Below are positions 9,592 through 16,988 of a DNA stretch of 64,000 nucleotides, in pieces. Positions within the stretch are counted from its first letter, which is position 1. Every line of letters begins with the position of its first letter. Location of the stretch: NCBI GenBank assembly GCA_003553485.1, contig PWEJ01000016.1, positions 1-64,000 of the forward strand, given 5' to 3'. The position numbers and the translations under genes were made by a program. The notes under the pieces are model-generated. The model saw nothing but the letters and a program-made list of their open reading frames with translations. It was not told the DNA's origin and ran no database searches. This stretch comes from Halanaerobiaceae bacterium (GTDB lineage Bacteria; Bacillota; Halanaerobiia; Halanaerobiales; Halarsenatibacteraceae).

Positions 9592-9620
9592 ATTATACTA
9601 TATCAAATAAGATAATTCAA
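9592..9620 (-). promoter_or_regulatory. Promoter of the miaB-mutS-mutL-miaA-hfq-dapF-dapL operon
   Basis: Minus-strand -35 TTGAAT (9620-9615) and -10 TATAAT (9597-9592) with exactly 17 bp between them, a near-consensus sigma-A promoter. Transcription would start near 9585, upstream of miaB. Confidence 0.75.
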
Positions 9621-9678
9621 AACTCGATAAACAGAAAAATTGTATATGATTGACTGATTTTTTTCTTATAAAAGTTAA

Positions 9679-9698
9679 CCCCCGGCAAAGGCCGGGGG
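9679..9698 (-). terminator. Rho-independent terminator of the cold-shock gene
   Basis: An 8-bp GC stem (CCCCCGGC / GCCGGGGG on the plus strand, loop AAAG) lies 27 nt after the cold-shock stop codon, followed on the minus strand by TTAACTTTTAT. It separates this gene from the miaB operon promoter. Confidence 0.85.
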
Positions 9699-9724
9699 GA
9701 TTAATTTATTTGACTATAAAACAA

Positions 9725-9934
9725 TTAGTCAACTTTTACTACGTTTTCTGCTTGAGGTCCACGGTCAGTTTCGACAATTTCAAATTCTACTTCCTGACCA
9801 TCTTCTAAGTTCTTGAAACCTTCTTCTTCAATAGCAGAAAAGTGTACAAAAACATCTTCTTCTTCGCCTTCACGTTCAATAAAGCCAAAACCCTTCTTTG
9901 TGTCGAACCATTTAACATTTCCTGTGTAAATCAT
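9725..9934 (-). CDS. Cold-shock protein (CspA/CspB family)
   Basis: A 69-residue single cold-shock (OB-fold) domain. RNP1 (KGFGFI) and RNP2 (VFVHFSAI) are intact. Such proteins bind single-stranded RNA and DNA and keep transcripts unfolded, often as abundant growth-phase as well as cold-induced proteins. The domain is unusually acidic around EREGEEED, in keeping with a salt-adapted proteome. The longer frame to 9964 runs through the AGGAGG ribosome site; the true start is ATG 9934, which gives the usual [10 protein letters not shown] opening. It is monocistronic, with its own terminator. Confidence 0.95.
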   Translation of the reverse strand: MIYTGNVKWFDTKKGFGFIEREGEEEDVFVHFSAIEEEGFKNLEDGQEVEFEIVETDRGPQAENVVKVD

Positions 9935-9985
9935 TAATCTTATTCCTCCTAAATCTTTAATCATTATTTTATTGCTTCCTCTATA

Positions 9986-10014
9986 ACAATAACATACAAA
10001 TAAGATATTATCAA
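9986..10014 (-). promoter_or_regulatory. Possible promoter of the cold-shock gene
   Basis: Minus-strand TTGATA (10014-10009), 17 bp, then TATTGT (9991-9986). The -10 matches consensus at four of six bases. Start would be near 9979, leaving a short leader of about 45 nt. Confidence 0.4.
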
Positions 10015-10057
10015 GGGATTAAAGTGGTTTTATGAAAAAAATTATTATATATCTAAA

Positions 10058-10294
10058 TTATTCTATATTATCTTTAAACCATTGCACTATATCATCAGAT
10101 TCATAAAGAGGCTCACCATCAATAAAAAGACAGGGGACCTGGGTCTTACCTCCTTCATTCTGTAATTCTTTTTTAGCCTCTATATTTTTATTGATATTTT
10201 TTAATTCTACTTCAATATCTTTATCTTCTAGAAAATTTAAGACTTTTCTACAATAAGGGCAGGTTGGCATGTAATAAAGGGTTAATTTTGACAC
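10058..10294 (-). CDS. Glutaredoxin-family thiol-disulfide protein
   Basis: A 78-residue thioredoxin-fold protein with the dithiol active site CPYC at residues 12-15 and the cis-proline segment TQVPCLFI, which has a Cys directly after the Pro. The C-terminal EPLYESDDIVQWF matches the glutathione-site region of glutaredoxins. It probably reduces disulfides or acts as a NrdH/Grx-like electron carrier; organisms of this type often lack glutathione, so the true reductant is uncertain. The start is a GTG at 10294 behind AAAGGAGG. It is flanked by unrelated minus-strand genes and looks monocistronic. Confidence 0.85.
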   Translation of the reverse strand: MSKLTLYYMPTCPYCRKVLNFLEDKDIEVELKNINKNIEAKKELQNEGGKTQVPCLFIDGEPLYESDDIVQWFKDNIE

Positions 10295-10328
10295 TTAAAT
10301 ACCTCCTTTTCAATTTTTCTTTGATAAT

Positions 10329-10337
10329 AGTATATCA
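10329..10337 (-). promoter_or_regulatory. Extended -10 promoter element upstream of the glutaredoxin gene
   Basis: Minus-strand TGATATACT, an extended -10 (TGn plus TATACT), about 35 nt before the GTG start. No good -35 hexamer is present, as is common for extended -10 promoters. Confidence 0.4.
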
Positions 10338-10382
10338 AATTCACTACTTTGAATTGTATAATCGTTTACAGAATAGCAATAA

Positions 10383-11006
10383 TTAACTATTCTTTTGCTG
10401 CTGTTCTTTTATCTTATAGATAGCTGGCAGATAGGGTTTGGTAAAAAGTGCAGTTTCAAATTCTCTGGTATCTTCATTTTGTCGAGATTTATCTCGGTAT
10501 TTAGAGATAACTGCATTAATCTCTTCGCGAAAGTTTTCCAGGTCTTCCTGATCTAAATATATCTTTTGAATACCCAGGAAAAGTGATTTTTTGCCAAAAT
10601 ATTGATTGTCCTCAAGAGCTTTATCTATATCATCATAATCCTTTAATAGCTCTAAGAGATCTTTAAAATCACTGGATAAATGTTGAATTAAACCAAAAAC
10701 CCAATGGTTATCAACATTTTGAGGTATATCATTAAAAATTTGTCCCAGGGAGTAATACTGAGCTTTTTTATTAAAAAGTATATTTTGATCAGTTTTCTTT
10801 GAAATTACCATTTCAGCTTCACTCATACGTAATAAATAATCTAAAACCATATTTTTATCTTCATCAATCTCTTGTGCTATTTTTTCAGCGCTAATCCACT
10901 CTCCTTTCTCCATAGCAACCAGGATGGTAAGCCCTATAGGGTCTGTTAATAAATCAGCCTGTTCTTGATTTTTAATTTGGTAGGTCTCTTCTTTATCAGT
11001 GGCCAA
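10383..11006 (-). CDS. Winged-helix (ArsR-like) regulator, function unknown
   Basis: A 207-residue soluble protein. Residues from about 15 to 75 read as a winged helix-turn-helix (DPIGLTILVAMEKGEWISAEKIAQEI, then NMVLDYLLRMSEAEMV), the layout of ArsR/MarR-type DNA-binding domains. The remaining 130 residues are mostly helical and not recognised; no metal-binding cysteine pair is present, so classic ArsR metal sensing is unlikely. The longest frame starts at GTG 11015, inside the AGGAGGTGA ribosome site; TTG 11006 has correct spacing. It is divergent from the Xer recombinase gene and shares a 105-nt control region with it. No target can be named. Confidence 0.7.
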   Translation of the reverse strand: MATDKEETYQIKNQEQADLLTDPIGLTILVAMEKGEWISAEKIAQEIDEDKNMVLDYLLRMSEAEMVISKKTDQNILFNKKAQYYSLGQIFNDIPQNVDNHWVFGLIQHLSSDFKDLLELLKDYDDIDKALEDNQYFGKKSLFLGIQKIYLDQEDLENFREEINAVISKYRDKSRQNEDTREFETALFTKPYLPAIYKIKEQQQKNS

Positions 11007-11036
11007 AAATTTCACCTCCTAATTTTGAGCAGGAAA

Positions 11037-11065
11037 TTGCCAAATTTTCTTTAAGTTAATATATA
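11037..11065 (+). promoter_or_regulatory. Promoter of the Xer recombinase gene
   Basis: Plus-strand TTGCCA (11037-11042), 17 bp, TATATA (11060-11065). Start would be about 40 nt before the ATG at 11112. Confidence 0.55.
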
Positions 11066-11111
11066 AGAACAAAACTTCGCAAAACCTAACTTTTATGAAA
11101 GGATGGTTTTA

Positions 11112-12050
11112 ATGTCTGAAAGTATTACTTATTCTAAAGCCATGGAAAAATTTCAACATCATCTGTTGGTAGAAAGAGGTTATTCTAAATTAACTGTTAA
11201 AGAGTATTTAAATGATTTAAAATTATTCAAAGAATATCTTCAGGAAAAAGAAAATTATCCTAACGATTTTTCCGTAGAACGCATTGAAAAATATGAGATT
11301 GTTGATTTTCTTGGTAATATAATTATAATTAAAGAAAATACTCCGGCTACTCGTAATCGTAAACTTTATTCTCTGCGTTCTTTTTTTAAATATTTAGTTC
11401 AAGAAAAAATTCTGAGCAATAATCCTGCTGAGACAGTGGAAGCTTCAAAAACTGAAAATCGCAGTGAACCAATTTACTTAAAGACAAATGATGCTCGTAA
11501 ATATATTAGGACAATAAGAAATTCTGATTCCCGTAATAACATAAGAGATTTGGCCATAGTCAAACTTTTTTTATATGCCGGCCTCAGGATATCTGAATTG
11601 GTTAATTTAGATATGGAGAATTTGGATTTTGATGATGAAGCTTTGAAATTTTACGGTAAAGGCAATAAAGAAAGAGTTATTCCTTTACATAACGATGTAA
11701 TTGAAGCAATTTTAGATTATTTGCCTTTAAGAGACCAGGTAGATATAAAAAAAGAAGAAGACAAAAATGCTTTATTTTTATCTTCTCAGGGCAAAAGAAT
11801 ATCCCCAAGAACTATTCAATTGTTTGTTAAAAAATATGCCCGGGAAGCCGGGTTACGTCAAGCAAGTAAAATAACCCCTCATAAGTTAAGGCATACCTTT
11901 GCTACTTCTTTATATCACCAGACAAAAGATATTAAAGTTTTACAGGATCTTTTAGGACATGCTGATATTTCAACCACTCAAATTTATACCCACACCGACT
12001 TAGAAGAAAAACAGCAGGCTATTGATGAATTACCAGGTATGGAAGATTAG
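11112..12050 (+). CDS. Tyrosine recombinase, XerC/XerD type
   Basis: A 312-residue tyrosine recombinase. The N-terminal SAM-like core-binding domain (about residues 5-95) is followed by the catalytic domain with all active residues: Arg in AGLRISEL, Lys in GNKERVIPL, HKLRHT, LLGHADISTT and the nucleophile Tyr in IYTHT. Size and layout fit a chromosomal Xer enzyme that resolves dimers at dif, rather than a phage integrase. Which of XerC or XerD it is cannot be said. ATG 11103 lies inside the ribosome site AAAGGATGG; ATG 11112 is preferred. It ends 4 nt inside the opposing SDH-protease gene. No dif-like site or mobile-element marks were seen beside it. Confidence 0.9.
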   Translation: MSESITYSKAMEKFQHHLLVERGYSKLTVKEYLNDLKLFKEYLQEKENYPNDFSVERIEKYEIVDFLGNIIIIKENTPATRNRKLYSLRSFFKYLVQEKILSNNPAETVEASKTENRSEPIYLKTNDARKYIRTIRNSDSRNNIRDLAIVKLFLYAGLRISELVNLDMENLDFDDEALKFYGKGNKERVIPLHNDVIEAILDYLPLRDQVDIKKEEDKNALFLSSQGKRISPRTIQLFVKKYAREAGLRQASKITPHKLRHTFATSLYHQTKDIKVLQDLLGHADISTTQIYTHTDLEEKQQAIDELPGMED

Positions 12051-12856
12051 TATTTGCCGGGCACATGATAAACTGAAGGTTTTCTCCCCTTTGCTTGCGG
12101 ATATAATTGCATTAAAGCATAAACCTCTTCTGGTAGGTCTTGAGAAAAATCAAGACTGAGTTCTGCTAAAATTTCAGCAGTAATGGGAAAGTCATGAGTA
12201 TACTTCCCTCTACAAAGATTATCAATAACCCTCTCAATTTCTGTTGCTGTTAATTTGTCCTGCAGCATATCTTTAATAAAATGTTCTAGCTGCTGTACTG
12301 CTTTTTGGGCAATATTATCTAATATTAGAGTTTCATCGTCTATATCATCTACATTTTTTTGTTTAGTGACATTATTTATTGATTCAGCTGGATAACCTCT
12401 AACCTGAGGATCAACGGGGCCTAATACTGCATTTTGATCAAGAATTATTTTATCAGCAGCTAAAGCAATTAGAGTCCCTCCAGACATAGCATAATGGGGA
12501 ACCATTACCGTGACCTGGCTGGGATGATTTTGAATAGCCCTGGCAATCTGCTCGGCTGCTAAAACTAACCCCCCTGGAGTGTGTAATATTAAATCAATGT
12601 CCTTTTCATCGTCGACCTTTCTAAAGGCTCGCAATATTTCCTCAGAGTCATCTATATCTATAAATCTAGTAAAGGGAATCCCAATGAGACTTAATATTTC
12701 CTGACGATGAATTAAGGTAATCACTTTGCTGTTGCGCTTTTCTTCTATTGCTTTTATTTGTTTATTGCGTTTATAATTTAAAAATAAATTTTTAATCAGG
12801 GGGTAGATAAATATTATAAAGATTAAAAGCAATATTATAATAATACTCCAGGGCAT
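12047..12856 (-). CDS. Membrane-bound SDH-family (ClpP-fold) serine proteinase
   Basis: A 269-residue protein: an N-terminal membrane anchor (residues 3-25, IIIILLLIFIIFIYPLI) followed by a Clp/crotonase-fold domain. HTPGGLVLAA forms the oxyanion strand and YAMSGGTLIAL contains the likely nucleophile Ser, with an SppA-like arrangement (DKIILDQNAVLGPVDPQ). It matches the serine dehydrogenase proteinase (SDH_sah) family, known mainly from anaerobes and archaea; physiological substrates are poorly defined. It probably cleaves membrane or secreted peptides at the cytoplasmic membrane. The ORF overlaps the Xer gene stop convergently. tRNA-Phe lies 64 nt upstream. Confidence 0.85.
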   Translation of the reverse strand: MPWSIIIILLLIFIIFIYPLIKNLFLNYKRNKQIKAIEEKRNSKVITLIHRQEILSLIGIPFTRFIDIDDSEEILRAFRKVDDEKDIDLILHTPGGLVLAAEQIARAIQNHPSQVTVMVPHYAMSGGTLIALAADKIILDQNAVLGPVDPQVRGYPAESINNVTKQKNVDDIDDETLILDNIAQKAVQQLEHFIKDMLQDKLTATEIERVIDNLCRGKYTHDFPITAEILAELSLDFSQDLPEEVYALMQLYPQAKGRKPSVYHVPGKY

Positions 12857-12920
12857 AATTACCCCTCCTATATAATAATATTCGGGCTCAGGAAAAAAAG
12901 TCCTTGTGGAAAAATAATAA

Positions 12921-12996
12921 TGGTGGTGAGAGGCGGAATCGAACCGCCGACACGGGGATTTTCAATCCCCTGCTCTACCAACTGAGCTATCTCACC
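12921..12996 (-). tRNA. tRNA-Phe (GAA)
   Basis: Minus-strand cloverleaf of 76 nt: acceptor GGTGAGA/TCTCACC, D-stem GCTC/GAGC, anticodon stem GGGGA/TCCCC with loop TTGAAAA (anticodon GAA, bases 12963-12961), T-arm GGCGG-TTCGATT-CCGCC, discriminator A and an encoded CCA end. All four stems pair perfectly. Confidence 0.98.
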
Positions 12997-13021
12997 ACCA
13001 AAATCTTATTTCATTATTAGA

Positions 13022-13050
13022 ATAATAACATAAAAATAATATGGATGCAA
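13022..13050 (-). promoter_or_regulatory. Promoter of tRNA-Phe
   Basis: Minus-strand TTGCAT (13050-13045), 17 bp, TATTAT (13027-13022). The start would lie about 20 nt before the mature tRNA 5' end. Confidence 0.6.
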
Positions 13051-13074
13051 AAATTCAAATCAAATCATTATAAT

Positions 13075-13794
13075 TTAGGGAAAGATTTCCACTTCAATTT
13101 CTTCAGGAAATTTAGCAGCAATTTCAGTTAATTTTTTTTCAGAAACAGGTTTATAACCAGAATAGGCTGGGCCTCTATTTATAGTATTTAAATCAACCCT
13201 ATCAGGGGCTATTTTGCTGACAAGTTTTTTAAACTCAATAATCTCTTCTTTGCTATCGTTTAAGCCCTTAATAAATAGGATTTCTAACCATATCTTCCCC
13301 TGAAAAATCTCTTGAAATCCTTTAATTCCACCAACAATATTATCCAGTGTGATACCCTTAACTGGTTGGCATATCTTCTGAAAAGTTTTTTCACAACCAG
13401 CATCTAAAGAGGGGACTAATAAATCAATATTTTTTAGCTCTTGCTGAACTTTATTTTCTGTTAACAAAGTGCTATTGGTTAAGACAGCAACTCTATAGTG
13501 AGGATAATTATTTTTAAGATAAGCAATTATCTCACCGATCTTGCTATGGAGAGTTGGTTCACCATGGCCAGAAAAGGTAATAAAATCAGCCTGAGGGTCC
13601 CTGGCTAGAATCTGCTCTAATTCTTTAATAACTTCTGCTGCAGGAACATATTCTTTTCTCTCTCCTGTCAGGGTAGTAGTAGGTCCACATTCGCAGTAAA
13701 GACAATCTTCACTACAGATATTTGCAGGTAAAAGATCAATGCCTAAAGACCTACCCAGGCGGCGAGAGATAACTGGACCTTTGATATAATTCAT
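13075..13794 (-). CDS. Radical SAM protein (COG0731-like)
   Basis: A 239-residue radical SAM protein. The cluster motif is CSEDCLYC (Cys 27, 31, 34), a CX3CX2C spacing, followed by ITFSGHGEPTLH, which resembles the SAM-binding GGE region, and LTNSTLL. It resembles the COG0731 group related to wyosine-synthesis Fe-S oxidoreductases, but bacterial members have no settled reaction, so I give none. There are no extra C-terminal cysteines for a SPASM or ferredoxin domain. It lies alone between tRNA-Phe and the M23 peptidase gene, on the same strand as both. Confidence 0.8.
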   Translation of the reverse strand: MNYIKGPVISRRLGRSLGIDLLPANICSEDCLYCECGPTTTLTGERKEYVPAAEVIKELEQILARDPQADFITFSGHGEPTLHSKIGEIIAYLKNNYPHYRVAVLTNSTLLTENKVQQELKNIDLLVPSLDAGCEKTFQKICQPVKGITLDNIVGGIKGFQEIFQGKIWLEILFIKGLNDSKEEIIEFKKLVSKIAPDRVDLNTINRGPAYSGYKPVSEKKLTEIAAKFPEEIEVEIFP

Positions 13795-13832
13795 TTTTAT
13801 CTACCTTCTTAAAAGTATCTATTAATATTATT

Positions 13833-14900
13833 CTAAGGCAAGTAATTTTTGGGGTCGCGATGTTCTCCTTGCTCAATAACCTCAAAATGCAGATGTGAAC
13901 CTGTCGCTACTCCTGTATTACCAACAGCGGCTATAACATCCCCCTGGGATACCTGTTCTCCCTGGCTAACATGGAGTTGAGAGTTATGAGCATACAATGT
14001 TTCCTTGCCATCACCATGGTCAATTACAATCGTATAACCATATCCTCCCATCCAGCCACTATGAACGACTGTACCATCTTCAGCAGCTTCAATTCGTTCA
14101 CCATAGGAGGCTGATATATCAATACCTGAATGAAAATCTCTTTCTCTGGTTACTGGATGAGTTCTATTACCAAAGCCAGAGGTGATCTCCCCCTTAATAG
14201 GCCACTGTAAAGAGGTTGAATCTGACTCCCTGCTGGAACTGCCACTCCTATCAGGCTCTACCGGAATAACTAATTCATCTCCGGCAGTTATTCTATCACC
14301 TGAAATATCATTAGCCCTTTGTATTTCTTCAATTTCTACATCATGCTGGTTTGCAATTAATGAAAGAGAATCACCACGCTTAACTTCATGGTATACTTTT
14401 TCCTCATTTGAAGTTTCCTGTTCATTATTATCTTCATTATTATCGCTAGCTACATCATTGTTACTGGGTATTTCCAGTTCATCATCGGGATAGATGTTAT
14501 AATCAGTTAAACCATTAATTTGCATTATTTTATCAACTTCAACATCAAATTTACTAGCTATATTGGAAAGAGTATCTCCAGAATTTACAGTATATGTAGT
14601 GGTCTCTTCCTCGCTTTCCTGGATTACCCTTTGTAAATTATCAATAGTCTTTGGCCCGACCACTCCATCTGAAGTAAGATCTTCTTCACTTTGAAACTCT
14701 TCCACGGCCTCTCTGGTTTCAATCCCGAAGATACCATCAATAGTAACCTCATAACCAGCCTGATGTAATTTTTCTTGTACTGATTGTACTGAAGCCCCCC
14801 GACTTCCTTCTCTTAAAACCTCTGATGCTATAGTAGTAGTTGCTGAAAGGGAAAATATTAGCCCTACTATTATTAACATCAGTAAAAGACGATTTTTCAT
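13833..14900 (-). CDS. Secreted peptidoglycan endopeptidase: PG-binding, two LysM, M23 domains
   Basis: A 355-residue exported cell-wall hydrolase. A signal peptide (about residues 1-26, ending ATTTIAS) is followed by a PG_binding_1 domain (EVLREGSRGASVQSVQ), two LysM modules (each starting YTVNSGDTLS or YHEVKRGDSLS) separated by a Ser/Asn/Glu-rich linker, and a C-terminal M23 lysostaphin-type domain. The Zn ligands are seen in HSGIDIS and GSHLHFEV. It would cut peptide cross-links in peptidoglycan. ATG 14900 is chosen over an upstream TTG by the AAGGGGTTGAT ribosome site. No coiled coil typical of EnvC/NlpD activators is present. Confidence 0.9.
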   Translation of the reverse strand: MKNRLLLMLIIVGLIFSLSATTTIASEVLREGSRGASVQSVQEKLHQAGYEVTIDGIFGIETREAVEEFQSEEDLTSDGVVGPKTIDNLQRVIQESEEETTTYTVNSGDTLSNIASKFDVEVDKIMQINGLTDYNIYPDDELEIPSNNDVASDNNEDNNEQETSNEEKVYHEVKRGDSLSLIANQHDVEIEEIQRANDISGDRITAGDELVIPVEPDRSGSSSRESDSTSLQWPIKGEITSGFGNRTHPVTRERDFHSGIDISASYGERIEAAEDGTVVHSGWMGGYGYTIVIDHGDGKETLYAHNSQLHVSQGEQVSQGDVIAAVGNTGVATGSHLHFEVIEQGEHRDPKNYLP

Positions 14901-14967
14901 TTTGACAATCAACCCCTTTTTGGCTTATTTCTATATTTCTTCACCGTCTTTCATTTTAACATATTTT

Positions 14968-15966
14968 TTATATTTCGTCCAATAATTCGCTGGTTACAAA
15001 TCTCTCTAATAGCTGAGCACAGGATTTATAATCATTAACATCAATCATTTCCGCTGGTGAATGAATATAACGACAGGGTATTGATAAAGTGCCGCTGGGA
15101 ACCCCTTCTTTACTAAGCTGAATAGCTCTAGCATCAGTTGCTCCAAATTCTAAAACTTCGTGCTGATAGGAAATATCATTTTTTTGAGCTAATTCTTCTA
15201 AAGTCTTTCTTATACCAGGATGAGATATGCTGCCTCTATCCATTATCTTAATGGCAGCCCCTGCTCCTAATTTGACATCCATTGTCCTGGCTTCTGGTGT
15301 ATCTCCAGTATCAGTAACATCAACAGCTAAAGCCAAATCAGGGCTAATACCAAAAGCTGCGGTGGTTGCACCTCTCGTACCGACCTCTTCCTGACTGGTA
15401 AAGACAAAATATAAGTCATGAGCTGGCTCCTTTATTTCCTGTAAAAGACCAGCAAGCAAAGCACAACCAGCTCGATCATCTAAACTATTAGCAATAATTC
15501 TATCCCCGGTGTGATAATAATTTTTTTGGTAAACAGCTGTATCTCCAATAGATATCTGCTTTTCCACCTTGTCCTTTGAGTCCTGACCTATGTCTAAAAA
15601 TAGCTTTTCCAGTTTTAAATCCTTTATATCATCAAGTTTTTCCACTCCAATGGTACCTAAAGTTCCATCAGCAAAAACCATTTTTTGATGGCGTAGAATC
15701 CTGGGGTTAACTCCACCAATGGGAGTAAACCTTAAAAACCCCTCTTCATCTATATGAGTTATCATTATACCTATTTCATCCATATGAGCGGCTAGCATAA
15801 TTTTTTTATTCCCTTTGCCCTTTTTATAGGCTATTAAGTTGCCCAATTTATCAGTTTTAATTTCATCACAATATCCAGTGATTTCGTCTTTAATTAGTTC
15901 AGTGATTATCATCTCTTCTCCTGCTGGTCCAAAACCAGCAGTAAACTTTTCTAATAGTTCCAACAT
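14968..15966 (-). CDS. M42-family aminopeptidase (first downstream copy of three)
   Basis: A 332-residue M42 (glutamyl-aminopeptidase/TET/FrvX-like) metallopeptidase. Ligands of the dinuclear metal site are visible in AAHMDEIG (His), NSLDDRAGC (bridging Asp), TSQEEVGTRG (catalytic Glu and ligand), AVDVTD (Asp) and YIHSPAEM (His). Such enzymes form large dodecameric shells that trim peptides produced by the proteasome or other proteases. It starts 2 nt after the stop of the second M42 gene. Specificity cannot be read from sequence. Confidence 0.93.
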   Translation of the reverse strand: MLELLEKFTAGFGPAGEEMIITELIKDEITGYCDEIKTDKLGNLIAYKKGKGNKKIMLAAHMDEIGIMITHIDEEGFLRFTPIGGVNPRILRHQKMVFADGTLGTIGVEKLDDIKDLKLEKLFLDIGQDSKDKVEKQISIGDTAVYQKNYYHTGDRIIANSLDDRAGCALLAGLLQEIKEPAHDLYFVFTSQEEVGTRGATTAAFGISPDLALAVDVTDTGDTPEARTMDVKLGAGAAIKIMDRGSISHPGIRKTLEELAQKNDISYQHEVLEFGATDARAIQLSKEGVPSGTLSIPCRYIHSPAEMIDVNDYKSCAQLLERFVTSELLDEI

Positions 15967-15968
15967 CT

Positions 15969-16988
15969 CTAAAACTCCTTCCCCTGAGAATCAATTAAAA
16001 AATTAGTTAATAAAGATTTTAAATTTTGGTAATCAGTTAAATTTAAAAGTGAAACTGGAGAATGAATATAACGACAGGGTAATGATATGACAGCCGCTGG
16101 AATTCCTTCTCGAGAAATATTTATAACCCCAGCATCGTTACCACCGGCTGTTGTCCGACGAAATTGATAAGGTATATTATTTTTTTCAGCTGTGTTTATT
16201 AATTCCTGTAACAATTTTTTATTAACGACAATTGATCTATCTCTGATAGTTAGAGCCGGTCCCTCTCCTAAAGTAGTAGAATAGCGGTGCTCTTCATTTT
16301 CAGGAACATCTGCTGCCGTAGTTCCTTCAATTACAATCGCTATATCCGGATTAATAGCATAAGCAGCCTGCCTAGCTCCTCTTAATCCCACCTCTTCCTG
16401 GACAGTGAAAACAAACTCAACTGGAAAAGAAAAGTCTTCTGCAGTTAATTCTGCCAAAATAGCACAGCCAACTCTATCATCAAAGGCTTTACCAGTAACT
16501 ATATTATCGGCTATTTGGTTATATTTAGTAGGAAATGTTGCCATATCACCTGGCGACACCAGTTTTTCCGCTTCTTTATCACTTTTTGCCCCTATATCGA
16601 TATATAAGTTATCATAAGAGATAGGCTTTTTTCTGGCAGCTTTTTTTTGTAAATGAATAGCTTTTGCTCCAATTATACCTGGTATTTTATCTTGACCAAT
16701 TACTACTTCTTTAGATACTAAAACGCGTTTATCAAAGCCGCCTACCGGTTTGAATTTCAATAATCCCTGGCCATTTATCTCAGAAATCATTAAACCAACT
16801 TCATCCATGTGGGCTGCCAACATAACCTTCGCACCACTTTTTTCTTTTCCTTTGCTGGCTATTAAATTTCCAGTGACATCAGTCCTAAAATCATCTACAT
16901 TATCTTTAATAGCCTCGATAATTATATCTCGGACTTCCTTTTCTCTTCCCGCTACTGCCTGGGCATTAGATAATTTTTCTAATAACAT
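15969..16988 (-). CDS. M42-family aminopeptidase (middle copy of three)
   Basis: A 339-residue M42 peptidase, clearly diverged from its two neighbours. The metal-site segments are AAHMDEVG, KAFDDRVGC, TVQEEVGLRG, VIEGTTAADV and YIHSPVSL. The fourth segment has Glu where the flanking copies have Asp (AVDVTD, AIDVCHG), which may shift metal or substrate preference. Like others of the family it should assemble into a cytoplasmic aminopeptidase shell. Its start overlaps the end of the third copy by 10 nt, so the three genes form one translational unit. Confidence 0.93.
   Translation of the reverse strand: MLLEKLSNAQAVAGREKEVRDIIIEAIKDNVDDFRTDVTGNLIASKGKEKSGAKVMLAAHMDEVGLMISEINGQGLLKFKPVGGFDKRVLVSKEVVIGQDKIPGIIGAKAIHLQKKAARKKPISYDNLYIDIGAKSDKEAEKLVSPGDMATFPTKYNQIADNIVTGKAFDDRVGCAILAELTAEDFSFPVEFVFTVQEEVGLRGARQAAYAINPDIAIVIEGTTAADVPENEEHRYSTTLGEGPALTIRDRSIVVNKKLLQELINTAEKNNIPYQFRRTTAGGNDAGVINISREGIPAAVISLPCRYIHSPVSLLNLTDYQNLKSLLTNFLIDSQGKEF

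Noticed and set aside
11112-12050. Xer recombinase as the mark of an integrated element
   Set aside because: No att repeats, phage or cargo genes flank it; tRNA-Phe 870 bp away is intact and no duplicated tRNA 3' end was noticed near the gene.
14182-14493. Plus-strand Ser/Leu-rich open frame
   Set aside because: It is the mirror of the LysM-M23 gene on the other strand and lacks a ribosome site; several similar frames opposite infB, pnp and glpA were dismissed for the same reason.
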